A program made the position numbers and the translations under genes. Positions 23,046 to 36,382 of a stretch of 64,000 bases of DNA are shown in pieces. Source of the DNA: Anarhynchus alexandrinus (taxonomy: Eukaryota > Chordata > Aves > Charadriiformes > Charadriidae); contig VUYV01000081.1 of NCBI GenBank assembly GCA_008711295.1, positions 1,388,099 through 1,452,098 on the forward strand, read 5' to 3'. Numbering within the stretch: the first letter of the stretch is position 1; each line of letters starts with the position of its first letter. Under the pieces are notes generated by a model. That model searched no databases. It saw only the letters and a list, made by a program, of their open reading frames with translations, and was not told the origin of the DNA.

Positions 23046-26000
23046 TAATAACTTCAGTACAGAAACCAGAGAGAAATAACTCTGGACCGAGGCATTTGTT
23101 TAGTCTTCTGATGAAGCCTGTAACAATTGGTCAACTAGCTACAGCCAAGGAAGCTTCTCTGATTTTTCAGGCGTGACCGATGGATCTCTGCGGTTCCATA
23201 ACAGCTATATTACCACCTCAGAAAACTTTTAAACTCTTTAGCTTAGACAGCAGATGGACACAATGCTGTCTAATTTTCACTGACTTATTGTTGTGGGATT
23301 TCCCCTTTCTGTGTAGTTAAAATTCAGAGAAAGGAGGTGAGGACGGCTCTCTGCCCGCAGAGGGAGGCTGGCCACACAAGAGGGGTTAAAGCTTATAACA
23401 ACTCTAGTCAATGGGGAGGAATTCAGGAAGTTGAAGTTTCTGTCATTCATGGATTTGAAGTGGCAGTGCTTTAAAACTTCAGCATTACCATTATGCCTTG
23501 AAAATCTAATAGATATTTTCAGTCACCACAAGACAGTGGAATTTGCCTGATAGTGAGGGACTGGGAGCCCGGAGGCAACAGCAGACGTGAGATAATGGGA
23601 AGTGGTGTTGAAATAGTTCGCTACCATGTATTCCTGACGTGGACATGTGTGAGCATTCACACAGGCACCTCTCAATGGGGGAGAAATGTCAAGATTTGGC
23701 TCCTGGAAGTCTTTGTATATACTCTTAACACGACTCCATCGTGGTAGGGAGCAACTGTATCTCAATACGCTTGTGAGTTTGTAAACTGCTGGTTACTAAT
23801 GAATCATTTATGCAAAGGATTTCTTTTTTTTTTTTTTTTTCCCCTCTGAAAATGGAACTGCTAATTTGCTTCAACCAAAAAACTGCCCCGTGCCCCAAAA
23901 TTTGCTATATTCTGTGGCAGTTAATTCATGGGATGTTGGCCATGAGGCAGGTCACGGGATGTCTTTTTCAGGTGTTCAGTGAGAGGAAGTAGTTTGGAAG
24001 TGGGTTTCCAGTCTCCCAGCCATCTGTTAAAGCTTGTTTCTGGAAGCTGTGTGTTATTTCTGAGGCTGCAGTATATTTGGCACTCAACTCTAAGGCTGTA
24101 GCAGTCAAAGATTTCCCCAAGCTGGGCTGCTGAAAATTCCTCCAATGACAAATAGAAGTCAGTAGTGCCATGTGCCGGTGTCGCAGGTGTTCCACCGTTC
24201 ACGTGAACCGCGATCAGAACCAAAAGCATGTCACAGGAGAGATGCAAATCATGTATGTTGGAGAAAAAATGAATGAGTATGGGGGATTGCGGACTAAGGC
24301 ATCTGGGAGCTCTTGTACAGGGGAAGAAAGACAGTTAGGGTTGATACTGGAAGATTATACACTTTCTTTATACAAAGACTGGGTATTTTAAATCACATCG
24401 CAGATCAGAAGTGAAAGGTTTTCTCCCTTACAGTCAGGGATAGTTCATTAGCAGGCAATTTTCTAGCTCATGTTGATCATAGTGACAGGGCACTTTTGAA
24501 ATAGGTAGATTTGCCAGTGCTCTTCTGCCCAATAGCTGTTGTCATAATCAGGGTGGAAAGAATTCCTCCGTATGCTCACACAAATTGAGTCCATTTTTTT
24601 TTGTCTGTTTATGAGTCTGCTGTGTGCAAAAGGGATTCCTGTGCTCTGCCTCAGTCGCAGACCACTTTTCCACCAGAAGTGCAGTCTGGCAAGCCAGCAG
24701 AAAGGGTAAGAACACGGGCAGCGATTGCTGGACCATCATAGTCCATTAATTTTACCTTAATTATACTTTGGCCCATGATTAATACAGGTCATTGCTGCCT
24801 GGTCACACTGTAGATCATGCTGAATATTGTACAATGACAAGCACAACTCCTCTGAGTCATTTTGACTCCACGGCTTAAACAATCATTGTTTAAACAGGGT
24901 AAGGAAACTGTTTATTTTAAAAATGTTTCCAAGAAGTCCTAATCCCCTTTTGGGGTAAATGGAAGAGTTTCTGCTATGAGATGACTTTTAACTGTAGAAA
25001 GCAGTCAGGTTGAATACTGAAAAGGAAACAGAAAAGGTAATTTAAGAGCTGTTCTACTTTCTCAGCAAGTAAAGAGACAAAATTTCTTTGGATTGGGTAA
25101 TTTGCTCTTTAGCCCAAGGGCTGGGTGAAATGTCTTTGCAGGTCAAGAGATTAGTTGATCAGGCGAAAAATGTGTTCTCGGGAGAAGACTTTGGACCAGG
25201 AGTGCTTAGAAGCATCCTAGCTCAATGCCTGCACATCCACAAAACTCATCACTGGTAGGAGCATCACTGGATAAGAAGGAAGAAATCATTAGCTTAGGGT
25301 AGATCCTTCACTCACCATACAAGGTAGTGTCACATGCTTTTTTCTAAGGAGTTTTGAACGTTGTTGTGGTCATTTTATTGGAGGCTGCCCCAAGCATCTA
25401 GCTCTACTGGTTTGCATTGCTTCCAGGTCATGGTTACACTTTGTGACCAGCTAGCATGTACCTGAGCAAGAACTGCAGCCTTGCTGTCACATCCCTCTTC
25501 CTTCCTTAGCAAGCATCCCTCTTTCTGTCCTAATTGCAAGTCAGATGTCTTCTTTCTCCATGTGTTCCTTATCACATTGTATAAGTTCGATGGGGGGGTC
25601 CAGTGCCTGTATCTCAGGAAGGGAAGAGTTCCATGGGATTTGGGAGATGGCTGTCCTGTAGCTGTGCCCCCTTCTGTCACCACGCAGACCGCTGAGCAGC
25701 CCTCCGAGTATCACGCTTTGTCCTGGGCTTTGCAGGGGAACTGCAGTTACCGCTGCTTCGCCCGAAACTGTCTGATTATGAAATGCAGAAATCCTGGAAG
25801 TACTCGGGAGTAGGCGGGTGGTCTGCGCAGGAGGGGCCGGAGCACAGCTGGGGCTGACAGTCTCTGCACACCTTGTTCCTGTTCATCATTCAAAGCCCTT
25901 GGACAAAGCCCCACCAAGGAAAACGCTATAATCTCAAACTTGAATGTGTTCTTGGGAAGTCAGCAATGTATGCTTGAACCCACAGGTTCCATTCCTGCTG

Positions 26001-29000
26001 CCTCTGAGGATACCGTTAGCCCCGAGTGACGACTGTAAACCCGGTGCACGGGCTTTTCTTTCAAACCCAAGTCTGTGTTTACATGCCTTTTCCTAGCTGG
26101 TTGAGTGTAACGCGTTTGTTTGACAGAAGAGGATTCAGTTTGGTCTCTATTTTGCCAGGAAAAAAAAAAAAAATCTTGAACAATAGTATTTGAGGTTGCC
26201 TCCCCCCTCTCCCCCAGATTAATTAAATCTGTTGGCTTCACAGTTTTATTTAAAAGACAAAAGATTTATACTTCTGAGTTTCTTGTGTGTTTATATAGGA
26301 AACAATGTAAGAGGATTAAAAGTTGAGTCACTTCAAGACATAAAGCAAATTAAATTCTTTGTTGACAAAATCACAGCAAAAAATATTTAAAAAAACCCAA
26401 AACAACAAACCAACAACAACAAAAAAAACCAAACCAAAAATGCAATCCAAAACCCTTCACGTGTAATCTTAGTAGAGGAATATAACCTCTGCTTGGGGGT
26501 TGTTTGTTTACTGGCACCTTCTTTCAGGAGTAATGACTAAATACGTAAATGGAGGTGTATGTAAGCACGGTCCTGCAACCCCGACTTCTTGTTCCAGGAC
26601 TGCGGGAGTCTGGCAGCAGCTTCCAGAAATGGAGACTGCTTTTCTTTGCAGTCTTAATTACTCGTGCATAGACGTAGTATGTCTTCAGAAGCTCAGAATT
26701 CCCTTCTTGTCGTCATGTACAGTTATGTGAGAGGTTTTTTGCTCATAGGACCAGATGATAGCTTTCTTCCAGTGATGAGCAAGTGGGAGTAGGAGGAGTA
26801 GAGCCCTTTTCACTGAGTCCTACATAATTACATTTAAAATGATGGAATGAGTCAAGGCTAAGTTGGTTGGGCATGTACGCATACTTATAGGTTAATATAG
26901 GTACAGTAGTTGCTTTTCTTAGATCATTTTCTTATTATTTTTATATGTGTTTGCAAGAATATAGAAATTGCATTCGTTTGTCAATAATTAGTTTCTACCA
27001 ATAGGCAAAACTGTAACAACAGAAAGCTCTCCCCACTATACCTCACTCTGTGAACAAAGTAGTTGAATAATTTGACCACAGAAGCTGTTACGCTCTCTCG
27101 TGTACATATATTCTTCATCGCCTTGATATCTCAGGGAATTTTGTTCTTGTGGGGAAGTAAACAAAAATGTTCCGTCTTTGCTATTTTAAGCAACAAGTGG
27201 AAACTTTCATGGGTGAAACAAAGAGTTGAAATGTAAACTGAAACAGCTTTCAAGTTGAAGTTCAATTTTGGGGTTATAAACTGCTTTTGTAAGGCTTCGC
27301 TGTAGTTTCATTGCTTCTTTCGATAGGAGAATGACTGTAAAACGCTGTTACGTTTCCCGGGGGCGGCAGGAGGTGCGCGCTTGTCTGAGAAGACAGGAGC
27401 TGGAAACCTTCGCTCTGTCGTTCAAACTCTCTGTTGGCTTTTGTGATGGGAACCGAATAATGACAAAAGCATTTGACTAAAAATTGTAACTGCCTGCTGT
27501 GTTTTGCATCATCTTTCCTTCACCTGCTTTTTGGTCTCTTCTAGAATCTCCATCTAGAATCTAGAAACCTGTGCTCTCGCCCAAACCTCTCTTTAGGTGC
27601 TGTTATGTTCTAAACATATCTTTTTGTTTATATATTCTTTTTTTTTTTTTGCAGGATGTTGGCTTTTTACCCGCTGTCAAATTATAAATCATAACTATTG
27701 GTATGCCTCTTCTCAACTCCTATTTTTGATTTGCATTTAACTGAAGATAAGGTGCCTACAGTTGCACGTCGGGTTTGGTACTGCTCTGCCCCAGCGATAA
27801 CCGCCAGCTAGAGATACTGATCACTGGTAGCAGAGTCGTAAAACAATCATACGAAGCTCTTAATGATCCCGATTTGTCACTTTGGATACCGAATAGCCTT
27901 TTCTGGGGTGCCAGTGTAGATCTGTGAGCAATAAGTTGAACATCCTTTTGATCATCAGGTGCTTAACTGAGATGAATGAAACTGAAATCAGTTGGAGTGT
28001 TGTGCGCAGTCTTTTCCCCGCAGCATGCTTGAGGAAAATACGTGCTGAATTCTTCCTCTCAGAGCCAATATAAATTAATTAAGTCGTGCCTATAGAAACA
28101 GGGTCTAATTAAATTTATTATGGTGGACTGAAATTTCTTCCTAATACCTATATAAAAAACTCAAGAGGAAAAGCTAGTGGCTTTTACTGTGCAGGTATAT
28201 AAGCACCGTTAGCGCAGCTCCAACTGCTTAAACCTTTCAGGTTTGCAGCATCCATGCAACAACTGAGGTGGAATGGTGGGGTGGTGGGTTTTTTTTTTTT
28301 TGTTTTNAAATTAGTCTTAGAGATGTGTTTATCTTTTCTAAAATCATCTTTTTACTTTGCTGTTTTGACCTCTGAAGCCATGATGGACTACAAGGCAAGA
28401 ATACCCGGATCAAAGTTCAGTTCACTTTGAGCCTAGGGCGATCGTATCGGTACTGGAGGAGCCTGGATCAAACCATTCAGTTTTTGGAAGACACTCCCAC
28501 TGTAACATGGCTTGAGTTTTCTGTGGCGTGGACCTTTTCTCTCTACTTCTCTTGTTTCTTCAAGTTCTGTTTTAATGAATACCCGTTTGGAAAAGTGAAA
28601 AGCCGCACGGGGTGAGCTAAAGATTTAAAATGATTTTTTGTGAACAGTGGAATGATTCCCTTGTCTTGCATAGCTGGTTTAAGCAATATTTCTGTTATTA
28701 GCAGAAACTCTTTTGAGTTGGAGCAAATATGAAGTACTATGTAATCTGAGCGATACACTTACTGTACAGAATGTGTCTCAACAAATACGAATGTTACGTT
28801 TTAATAATACGTTCTGATATGTACTTGAGAAATTGATACTATTATCATTGCAATAAGTTTTTTCTACGAAACATTTGACATGGGTAATTCTATGTTTCCA
28901 TAGCCCATTCTGGTTCCCGAACTGGGCTAAATTATACTCTAAGCATATTTATGCTACTCTAGTAATATTTATGCATGTTGAGGAGACGAAATGAGAGCAG

Positions 29001-32000
29001 GCAGAAGGAACGCTGCCGCTCTAAGCAGACGGCGGGTGGTTGAAGCATAAAGCTTTCGCTACAGCTGAACCTTTAAAGGCTCCAAGGACCGCCTCGCTCG
29101 CTCCTGAAGCACAGCAGTCTCTGAGGCAATACACAGGAAATGGGAAAGTCTACACGTATGCCATATTGATGGTTTAGGGTGGGGGGCGGTGCGTTTAAAC
29201 TGCAGGCATGAGACAGTTGCCTAAAATGAAATTTTGCTGCTAGTTCAAGGTTAAGGCTCATTCCTACGAATGACATCAGGTATCTGTTGACAAATGAACA
29301 AAGAACTGGTTTTGAGAATATAATTCAAAGTTTCCACCTGTGTAAGGGTTCTGACTGACATGCTTGTGGGGTTTTGGTGCAGTGTTAACACCCGTGAATG
29401 GTGATTTCCATAATGATACCACTGCATGCACACTGCTCGTTCTCCTCCACTCAAACACCTCCCTAATGCAAACTACATTTTCTTTTTGCCCTGCCAAAGC
29501 TTACGTCTCTGACATGGGAGGCTTTGGCGCACCTTTTTGCATGGTGTGAAGTACCTAGCTTATTTTTACCGTTCAAAGTTTTGTGTAATTATGCTTCGTC
29601 AGTGCATGAATTTGTTAAACACTCTGGAATGCTATGAAAACGTTCAAGCTTTTGTGTATCTTAAAAACATGCTGGTTTTAAAAAGTAATTTATAGACGAG
29701 GTATTGTAAAGTCAGTGAGATACTTCTGTCCAATTTATGTATGTTATTCTCATTCCTCTTCAGACTATATGGAAGTGACTTCAGATAGGCGGTGTCATTC
29801 GTTAATACACAGTAGGAAAGAGCTCAAGATTTTTCCCCAATATTTCCTCACCTCTACACATCTCTCTTGTTTTGTTACTGTATAGTTATATTGATAGTTG
29901 TTTTGCTAGAAAATATTTTTACTTGACGTGTTTACCATTGTTTTTCCTCCTCGGCTATGGTAGACTATTTTTCTTTATTCTATTAAACAAAGGTTTCATC
30001 GCCATATGGTAATCTTCTCACATGTACACGCACCTATCTTAAATCGTTAGTGTAGCTTGCTCTTCATTTTCAATGTTTTTTTCTTGAAAAGCTCATCAGT
30101 GTTAAACTGCATATTTCCTTAAAAATATATATATTCATTAATAGAAAAGTTGAATATAATTTTTGAGAAGTAGAATACAGTAAGTTGAAAAGACAGATTT
30201 TTTTTTAATCTATATTTTGGAAAAATAGATCAGAAAAAATAATTTAAGATTTTTTTTTTTTTAGAAATTCATGCTTTTAGCTTATTGGATTAGTTTCCTG
30301 TGAAATAATAAAATATTATGCTGGTTTCAGAGATTCATGGGAAAACTTGAAAATACTGATTAGAATCTAAGCCTTCAACTGAGACTATGGCCAACATCTA
30401 GAACTACCTCCAAAGGTGTTTGTGTCAAAAGATGGCATGTGTGTGCAGTTTGCTTGAAATTATGTTGAAATTTAGTGCTCTGGGAAGTAAGTTGAAAGTG
30501 GTACTTTTGATTTAGGGATGATCTTTAAAAGATACATTTAGGAGCTATTTCAGTTATTGGATGCAAGGGACAGGAGATATTTGCAGGTTTTGCTTCTTTC
30601 TTTAGTGCCTCCAGTTGTGTTCCTGGTCTAACGCGAGTCTAGTCAACTCTTTTGTTTGGAGTACTTGGCATAAATGACATTTAGAACTTACTCTGCAATT
30701 TTGTAGAGGAAGAAGGAGACACGTTTAATCAGGAAAAATTGAAATGAATGAGGTCAGTTCAGTTGAGACAGATTCAAATGTAAAGCTGAGTAACTGTGGT
30801 ACATTACAAGAGCTGCTGCTCTGCCCCCGTGCCAGCTTTTATCTGTGTAGTGCATGGCAGTTGTCAGCGTGCGCTGTGTCCCGGCTGGTTCGGAAATCAA
30901 AGCAGACCCGAAGTAAAATGCCTGTGCCGTTTGCTGAAAACTGCTTATCTTGCAAAAGTTAGTTCTTCTTTATTTGGTTTTTAAATTCATCCTGGGGGTG
31001 ACTTCAAATGTGACTTGTTCTATGAGTCTACTCTGTGCCTGTGTCAGGTGCTGAAGGCGCGCTAATGGAAAGCCTGCAAGATAAGGGGCTCAGCTTTCAG
31101 CCCTCGGGGAGGGCAAACCCCTACTGCTCCCCAATGTATTTTAGTGTTGCTGTTCCTTTGAATAATTCTGCTCTATGCAACTGTTTGTAGTCTCTAGTGA
31201 AAGACTGTGCGCAACAGGAGAAATGAGGACCGAAAGCGCAGCTTGGACATAATTCAGGAATCTCTGTTCAAAGAAACTTATACCTTGCTTAAGTGACAGA
31301 GGCTGAAGATGTCTTGGTACTCTAATATTTCCACCACTATACAGGGAAGAGTGAAACAGCACGTGGAAGGCTGTGTACTCACTACTGAAGTGGTTTGGGA
31401 AGGGAGTGATATAAACCCCATTTTTACTGCAGTGAATGAGTGGGAATTGGAGGGAAAATAAAAGCATTGGAAGGCTTTCTGATTGTTGGCCTTTCTCTGT
31501 AAATTGAAGGAGAACGTTTCTTCCCTTGACTCATTGGGACTTAGCAAAGCTTTAGGTGGCCCCAGTCACCCTGGGATTGCTGGCTGCCCTGGCAAGGGCT
31601 TAAAGAGGGCTGGCTGAGGCCGGCGCTGGGAAGTCAGCCCAGGCTGCGCGGCCAAGGCGGGAAGGAAGGTCACGCAGAGGGAAACCGTGCGAGGAGCCTG
31701 AGGATCAGCTCACCTGCTTGAGGAAGACAGACGGAAGATCAGTCCCCCGTAACAGCCTGAAATGTTGAAAGCTGTTCCTTTGCTGGGAGGCGCCTTACCT
31801 GCGCTGGGTGGAAGGCAGCAGAAGCAGCACGGCTTTTGCAGTCCGTTGGCCCTTGTTGGGAAGGGAGAGAGCAGCGTCTGTTCCTCGCTTCCAGGACAGG
31901 TTGTGCGTTAGTTCCAGTGACTCCTGATCTAAAATGCGTAAGCAGTCCCGGAAGCAAAAAATGGAAGTTGGGAATGTGCTCATCGCTTCATTGCGCTAAC

Positions 32001-33030
32001 TGCATTATCAATAAAGCATATGCTAAATGGATTAAGAACAGGCTGCCATCTCAAAAGTGGCTCTTCAAAAAGAAACCTGTCCATCTCTTCAGAGCTGGAA
32101 ATAATTTTTGTTAATGATCTAGGAAACAAAGATGAAATCATTGACAATTACGCTGTCTACACATTTTATCAAAGCAGTAAACAACTGTGACTGAAATCAA
32201 GAGAGTTACACAGTTGAAGCAGCCGATTGTGCTGGAAGTGGAGGAAGTGAGACCCCAGTCGCGGGACCGGAATCACAATATGAAACGCTTGGACTTCGAA
32301 AGGGCCAGTGACAGAGTTCAGGTCCCCTAGGTGGTGCTGTAAAGAAAATGCTAGTGATGTTTGTATATTCGTTATATATACACACACACATGCACAAGTG
32401 CACTGGTGCATATATATATTCCTATATATATTTGTATATTCTTATATATATCTCTATGTAAATGAAAACTGGTGCAGATTGCTGAGGCTGGCCCTAGACA
32501 GTGTACCCTTTTGGTATTCATATTGAAAAGAAGCGTTAGGGAAGGAGGAAGAAATAATTGAAAAGAACACATGAAGAAGGAGTTAGGAGAAATGCCTCTG
32601 AATAGAAAACTTCAGAGCTCAGTTTGCAAACCTGGTCAAAGATTGGAAGTTTACACGATAATAGGGCGGAGGAATTTTGAGGACAGAAAGCCAAGAATTA
32701 AAGCATCCTTTGCTCTAGTGCTACAGACAGATACAGGATGACTGCAAGGTCCAGATTTTAGCATCAGCAGGGACAAGGTACCAGAATCTGGGACGGTTCT
32801 CCATCCCCAGCACTCCATCACGTCTCTGCTGTGCCGGCAGGTCTGCTCTGGCAATCTAGCACTAGCAGAATTAAATACAGCAGCATAAAGGATTGAAATA
32901 GGTTTTACAATGTACAGAAATAAATATTTGTGTAAAGATATAGTATCTTATGACCTTAACTTTGATTAAATGTTCTTATAACTCAAAGGAACGTTCTTGA
33001 TGTTTTACAGTTAAATTGACTGTTGACTAC
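23046..33030. other. About 10 kb of AT-rich sequence, no supported gene
   Basis: I see no recognisable interspersed repeat or exon set. A short exon-like block lies at 27655-27700: a T-rich acceptor ending GCAG, then 46 bases open in one phase only, then a donor GTATGC. It is too short to support on its own. A/C-rich low-complexity sequence occurs at 26385-26440. A single N sits at 28307 beside a T run. The sequence at 31560-31960 is GC-richer but not strongly CpG-rich. Confidence 0.4.
32374..32452 (+). repeat. Mixed (TA)n/(CA)n microsatellite
   Basis: A TATATA run passes into five CA units and then into several interrupted ATATATAT blocks. This is a typical compound dinucleotide repeat. Open frames across it are low-complexity artefacts. 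Confidence 0.9.
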
Positions 33031-33300
33031 TGTTGTGACAGGACAAGAGGTAATGGCCTTAAACTAAAAGAGGGTAGATTTAGACTAGATCTAAGGAAGA
33101 AATTGTTTACAATGAGGGTGGTGAAACACTGGCCCAGGTTGCCCAGAGAGGTGGTAGATGCCCCATCCCTGGAAATAGCCAAGGACAGGTTGGATGGGGC
33201 TCTGAGCAACCTGATCTAGTGGAAGATGTCCCTGCTCATTGTGGGAGCTTGGACCAGATGACCTTTAAATGTCCCTTCCAACCCAAGCCATTCTATGATT
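33031..33300 (+). mobile_element. CR1 3' fragment, older subfamily
   Basis: Starts near 'tgtgacaggacaagaggtaa' and carries the CR1 blocks 'gggtggtgaaacactggccc', 'ggttgcccagagaggtgg', 'gccccatccctgga' and 'gtcccttccaaccca', ending in 'ccattctatgatt'. The variant 'gtccctgctcattgtgggag' and many differences from the 22.9-kb copy mark a separate, older lineage. It is 5'-truncated. Confidence 0.93.
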
Positions 33301-34671
33301 AATTTGTCTATACAGGAATTGTATGACAGCCTTACTATCAAGGTAGTTTTGTTTAAAATGTAGTTCAGGTGCATTGTTTTGGTCAGTGTTACTATTGGAC
33401 GCATTGTTTTAGTGCCTTCAGTATCTCTGATCACAGACCACTTACTTTCTGATTATGTCCTTGTGGCATATGATTGAATTCACCTTATAGAACGATTGCT
33501 ACTATTGCCACAGGAGAAAAGGGAAAAAAAATAACCTCTTCTGGAAAACTGTGATTCAATTTAAGTCTATATTTCTTTTTGCATTGGCTTTATGTCTTGA
33601 AAATGATGCTAAAAATCCTCCTATTTGAGCATTTTTTTAAAAAACATTTTTCAGAAAAGGTAAAAATTTGCATTTTTGTCCATGCACGGTCTGTGTATTG
33701 AGATGTTTCGAGGTGGTATTATTGGCATTGAGCACATTTGTAAGCCTTTGAGCCTGCTCATTAAAGGTAATTACTCGGGGTATTTTTTTCTAAAGTAATA
33801 TCTTGTGGAAATTTGGCGCTCAGAGTTTACTTTGTAGTGTATTTTGGTTGTGTGCTGAAGCTCTAACTTCAACCATTTGAACAGAAATCTGGAAAGTGCT
33901 ATTTGGAGTGGGGAAGCATTTTGGGGATGAAATTTAAAACTAATAAAATGCATCTTCCCAAATGCGTGCCCCCTCCCTCCTGCTTTTACAACTTGAGTCA
34001 CAGAAGTACCTCTGCGTACCTCTCCAGATTACCGTTTGAGAAATCAAACGATAACGCAAAGAAAGACTTAATGAAGGCTCTAATCTAAACCCTTACTGCT
34101 CTGGTTCAGAAGAATTGAAGATAATGACAGATTAACCTCGGTACGCTAGTTCTTTTGGAGAACTCTAGAGGAATCATTCTTTCACCTTGCACTAATAATT
34201 ACAAGACACTTAATTTAAAGTTTCCTTCCAAGAAACTGTGATTAATTTGTATATTAATGCCTAAGTCAGGATTCAAATTGTGTAAGACTTAAATAATTTC
34301 TATTCACTTAAAGTAGATTCAGTCAAGAAAGATCCCCTGTGCTTTAAGACTGCAAAACTATTTTAAAAATTAAATTTAAAAATTAAAAAAAATAAAAATG
34401 CTGATGTTTCAGTTGCTTCTGGTGTTACCCTAGCGGTAAACTACTTGCCTAAAGAATCTTCCAATAATGTTAGTTATTTGTGGTAGTTGTGTGGGGTTCT
34501 TGGTTGTTTTTATTAGTTAGACTTCTGGAGCCACAGCTGCTCCTTCGCCATGTCACGACCACTTAAAAGGGAGCAGCAAAGCAGAGGGAGCTCTGTCTTG
34601 GTCTGTATCCACAAGCAATGCCTTTTTTTCCCCCACTGCATGTGCACAAATGCTGCCAGGGACTCTTCATT
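33301..34671. other. AT-rich spacer between CR1 copies
   Basis: No exon or repeat recognised. Short A-rich tracts occur near 34366-34396. Confidence 0.5.
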
Positions 34672-35107
34672 CACAGAATGGTCAGGGTTGGAAGGGCCCT
34701 CTGGAGATCATCTAGTCCAACCCCCCTGCCAGAGCAGGGTCACCTACAACAGATTGCACAGGATGGCGTCCAGGCGGGTTTGGAATGGCTCCAGAGTGGG
34801 AGACTCCCCCACCTCTCTGGGCAGCCTGTGCCTGTGCTCAACTACCCTCAAGGTAAAGAAGTTCCTCCTCATGTTAAGATGGAACTTCCTATGGTCAAGC
34901 TTGTGCCCATTACCCCTTGTCCTATCAATGGGCACCACTGAAAAAAGACTGCTCCCACCCCCCTGGCATCCTCCCTTTAAGTATCTATAAGCGTTAATAA
35001 GATCCCCCCTCAATCTTCTGTTCTCCAGACTAAAGAGACCCAAGTCTCTAAGCCTTTCCTCATATGAGAGATGTTCTAATCCCCGAATCATCTTCGTAGC
35101 CCTTCAA
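34672..35107 (-). mobile_element. CR1 3' fragment, older subfamily, minus strand
   Basis: The plus strand begins 'tcacagaatggtcagggttg' and continues 'catctagtccaacccccctg', the reverse complement of a CR1 3' end. It goes on through the 'cttgtcctatc' block into sequence complementary to the ORF2 end. The minus strand reads [20 protein letters not shown] at 35091-35032, a segment conserved across CR1. The variant 'cacctacaacagattgcaca' separates it from the young copies. It is truncated near the 'cttcgtagccctt' block. Confidence 0.94.
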
Positions 35108-35855
35108 CCCCGAGCAGCTGGGAATGGCCACTTCCTTACAATTTGTCTGATGAAAGAGATGGATTTTTTCAAGAAGAAACCCTCTTTTTACCTTCATCAG
35201 TTCCCATTCAGCATCTCTGCATAGGTGGGCGGCCACTGGACAACTGAAAAGAAAAGGTCAAAATGCAGCTTTGTCTCCACTATAACATTCAAGCAATTTT
35301 TTTAACATCAGGAATCAAAAATCAATTCAGGTAACATTAATTCAGCAGCTGTTTTGAATACATTAGTACAGTAGAAATCCTGTTACATGAAAAGAAAGAA
35401 GATTGAGGCAGTTTTCTTTCAGCACGGATCACCCGGCAATATTGGTAGCACTCTTCCAACTCTTCCACCATGTGGAAGGGAGAAAGTTAAAGGGAAAGTA
35501 ATGGTTGTGTGCCGGTGTGCACCTCGTGGTTTGTTCTGTCCCTATGCAATTAATCTCTGTAGGTTAGGTTGTTTTGGTGTGTGGATTGTGGGTTCTTTTG
35601 GTTTTCTTTTGTGGTTTGGTGTTTTGGTTGTGTGTGTTTGTTTTGGTTGTTTTTTTTTTTTNTGCAGTGCATTTCCTGAGGTCAATACATGTGTGTGGAC
35701 AAAGAACTTATTGCATTATTTTCTGTTCAACAGTTAAATCTTTTCCTGCTGATCATTGTCTGAGGTCTTTTATGTGCTGTTTTTCTGCCTGTCTGACTTT
35801 GACTGCACCATTAATTTCTTAAAGTTTTTGCATGGTGAAATGCTGAGAGAAATTT
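35108..35855. other. Spacer with T/G-rich low-complexity tract
   Basis: The T/G-rich stretch at 35570-35662 ends in a T run with a single N at 35662. No gene or repeat family is recognised otherwise. Confidence 0.5.
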
Positions 35856-36382
35856 GATAGTATCGTGGATGTGGATGATAGTAAGGCAGATCATCACGAT
35901 CTCTGAATTTTTCTCTCAAGTACTCTGTGTTGCTGCTAAGAAAACCAGCTCTCAAACGAAAAGTTTCCACNGTAGTATGGTGGATTTGGATGGTAGCAAG
36001 GCAGATCATCATGATCTCTGAACTTTTCTCTCAAGTACTCTGTGTTGATGGAGCCAGACTCTTTTCTGTGGTTCCCAGTGACAGGACAAGGGGCAATGGG
36101 CACAAGTTGGAACAGAGGAGGTTCCGTTCAAATATATGGAAAAACTCCTTTGGGGTTGGGGTGGCAGAGCACTGCCCAGGCTGCCCAGGGGGGTGGGGGA
36201 GTCCCCTTCTCTGGAGGTTTTCAAGCCCCGCCTGGATGCAGTGCTGAGTGCTGTGCTCTGGGCAGTCCTGCTTTGGCAGGGGAGTGGGACTGGGTGAGCT
36301 CTAGAGGTCCCTTCCAACTCTGAAAATTCCGTGATTCCGTGTTGCTGCTAAGAAAACCAGCTCTCAAACTAAAAGTTTCCAC
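35856..36382 (+). repeat. 115-bp direct duplication, second copy interrupted by CR1
   Basis: Copy 1 is 35856-35970. Copy 2 is 35971-36047 plus 36345-36382, also 115 bases once the CR1 is removed. They differ at 8 positions, plus one N at the first base of copy 2. The N lies exactly on the boundary between copies. This could be a genuine tandem duplication, or two overlapping contig ends (or alleles) that were never merged. Confidence 0.93.
36048..36338 (+). mobile_element. CR1 3' fragment inserted in the duplicated unit
   Basis: Starts 'atggagccagactcttttct', contains 'gtgacaggacaaggggcaat' and 'ggcagagcactgcccaggct', and ends 'cttccaactctg' plus two ATTCCGTG units. The variant tail and internal changes mark a subfamily different from the 22.9-kb type. 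The neighbouring copy of the duplication gives the empty site. Comparison places the insertion after GTGTTG (36042-36047), which recurs at 36339-36344 and may be a six-base target-site duplication, although the last bases overlap the CR1 tail motif. Confidence 0.94.

Noticed and set aside
32090..32330. Possible old CR1 ('ttgttaatgatctaggaaac')
   Set aside because: Only a short resemblance to the CR1 'LFINDLD' segment. The following sequence does not continue the CR1 pattern.
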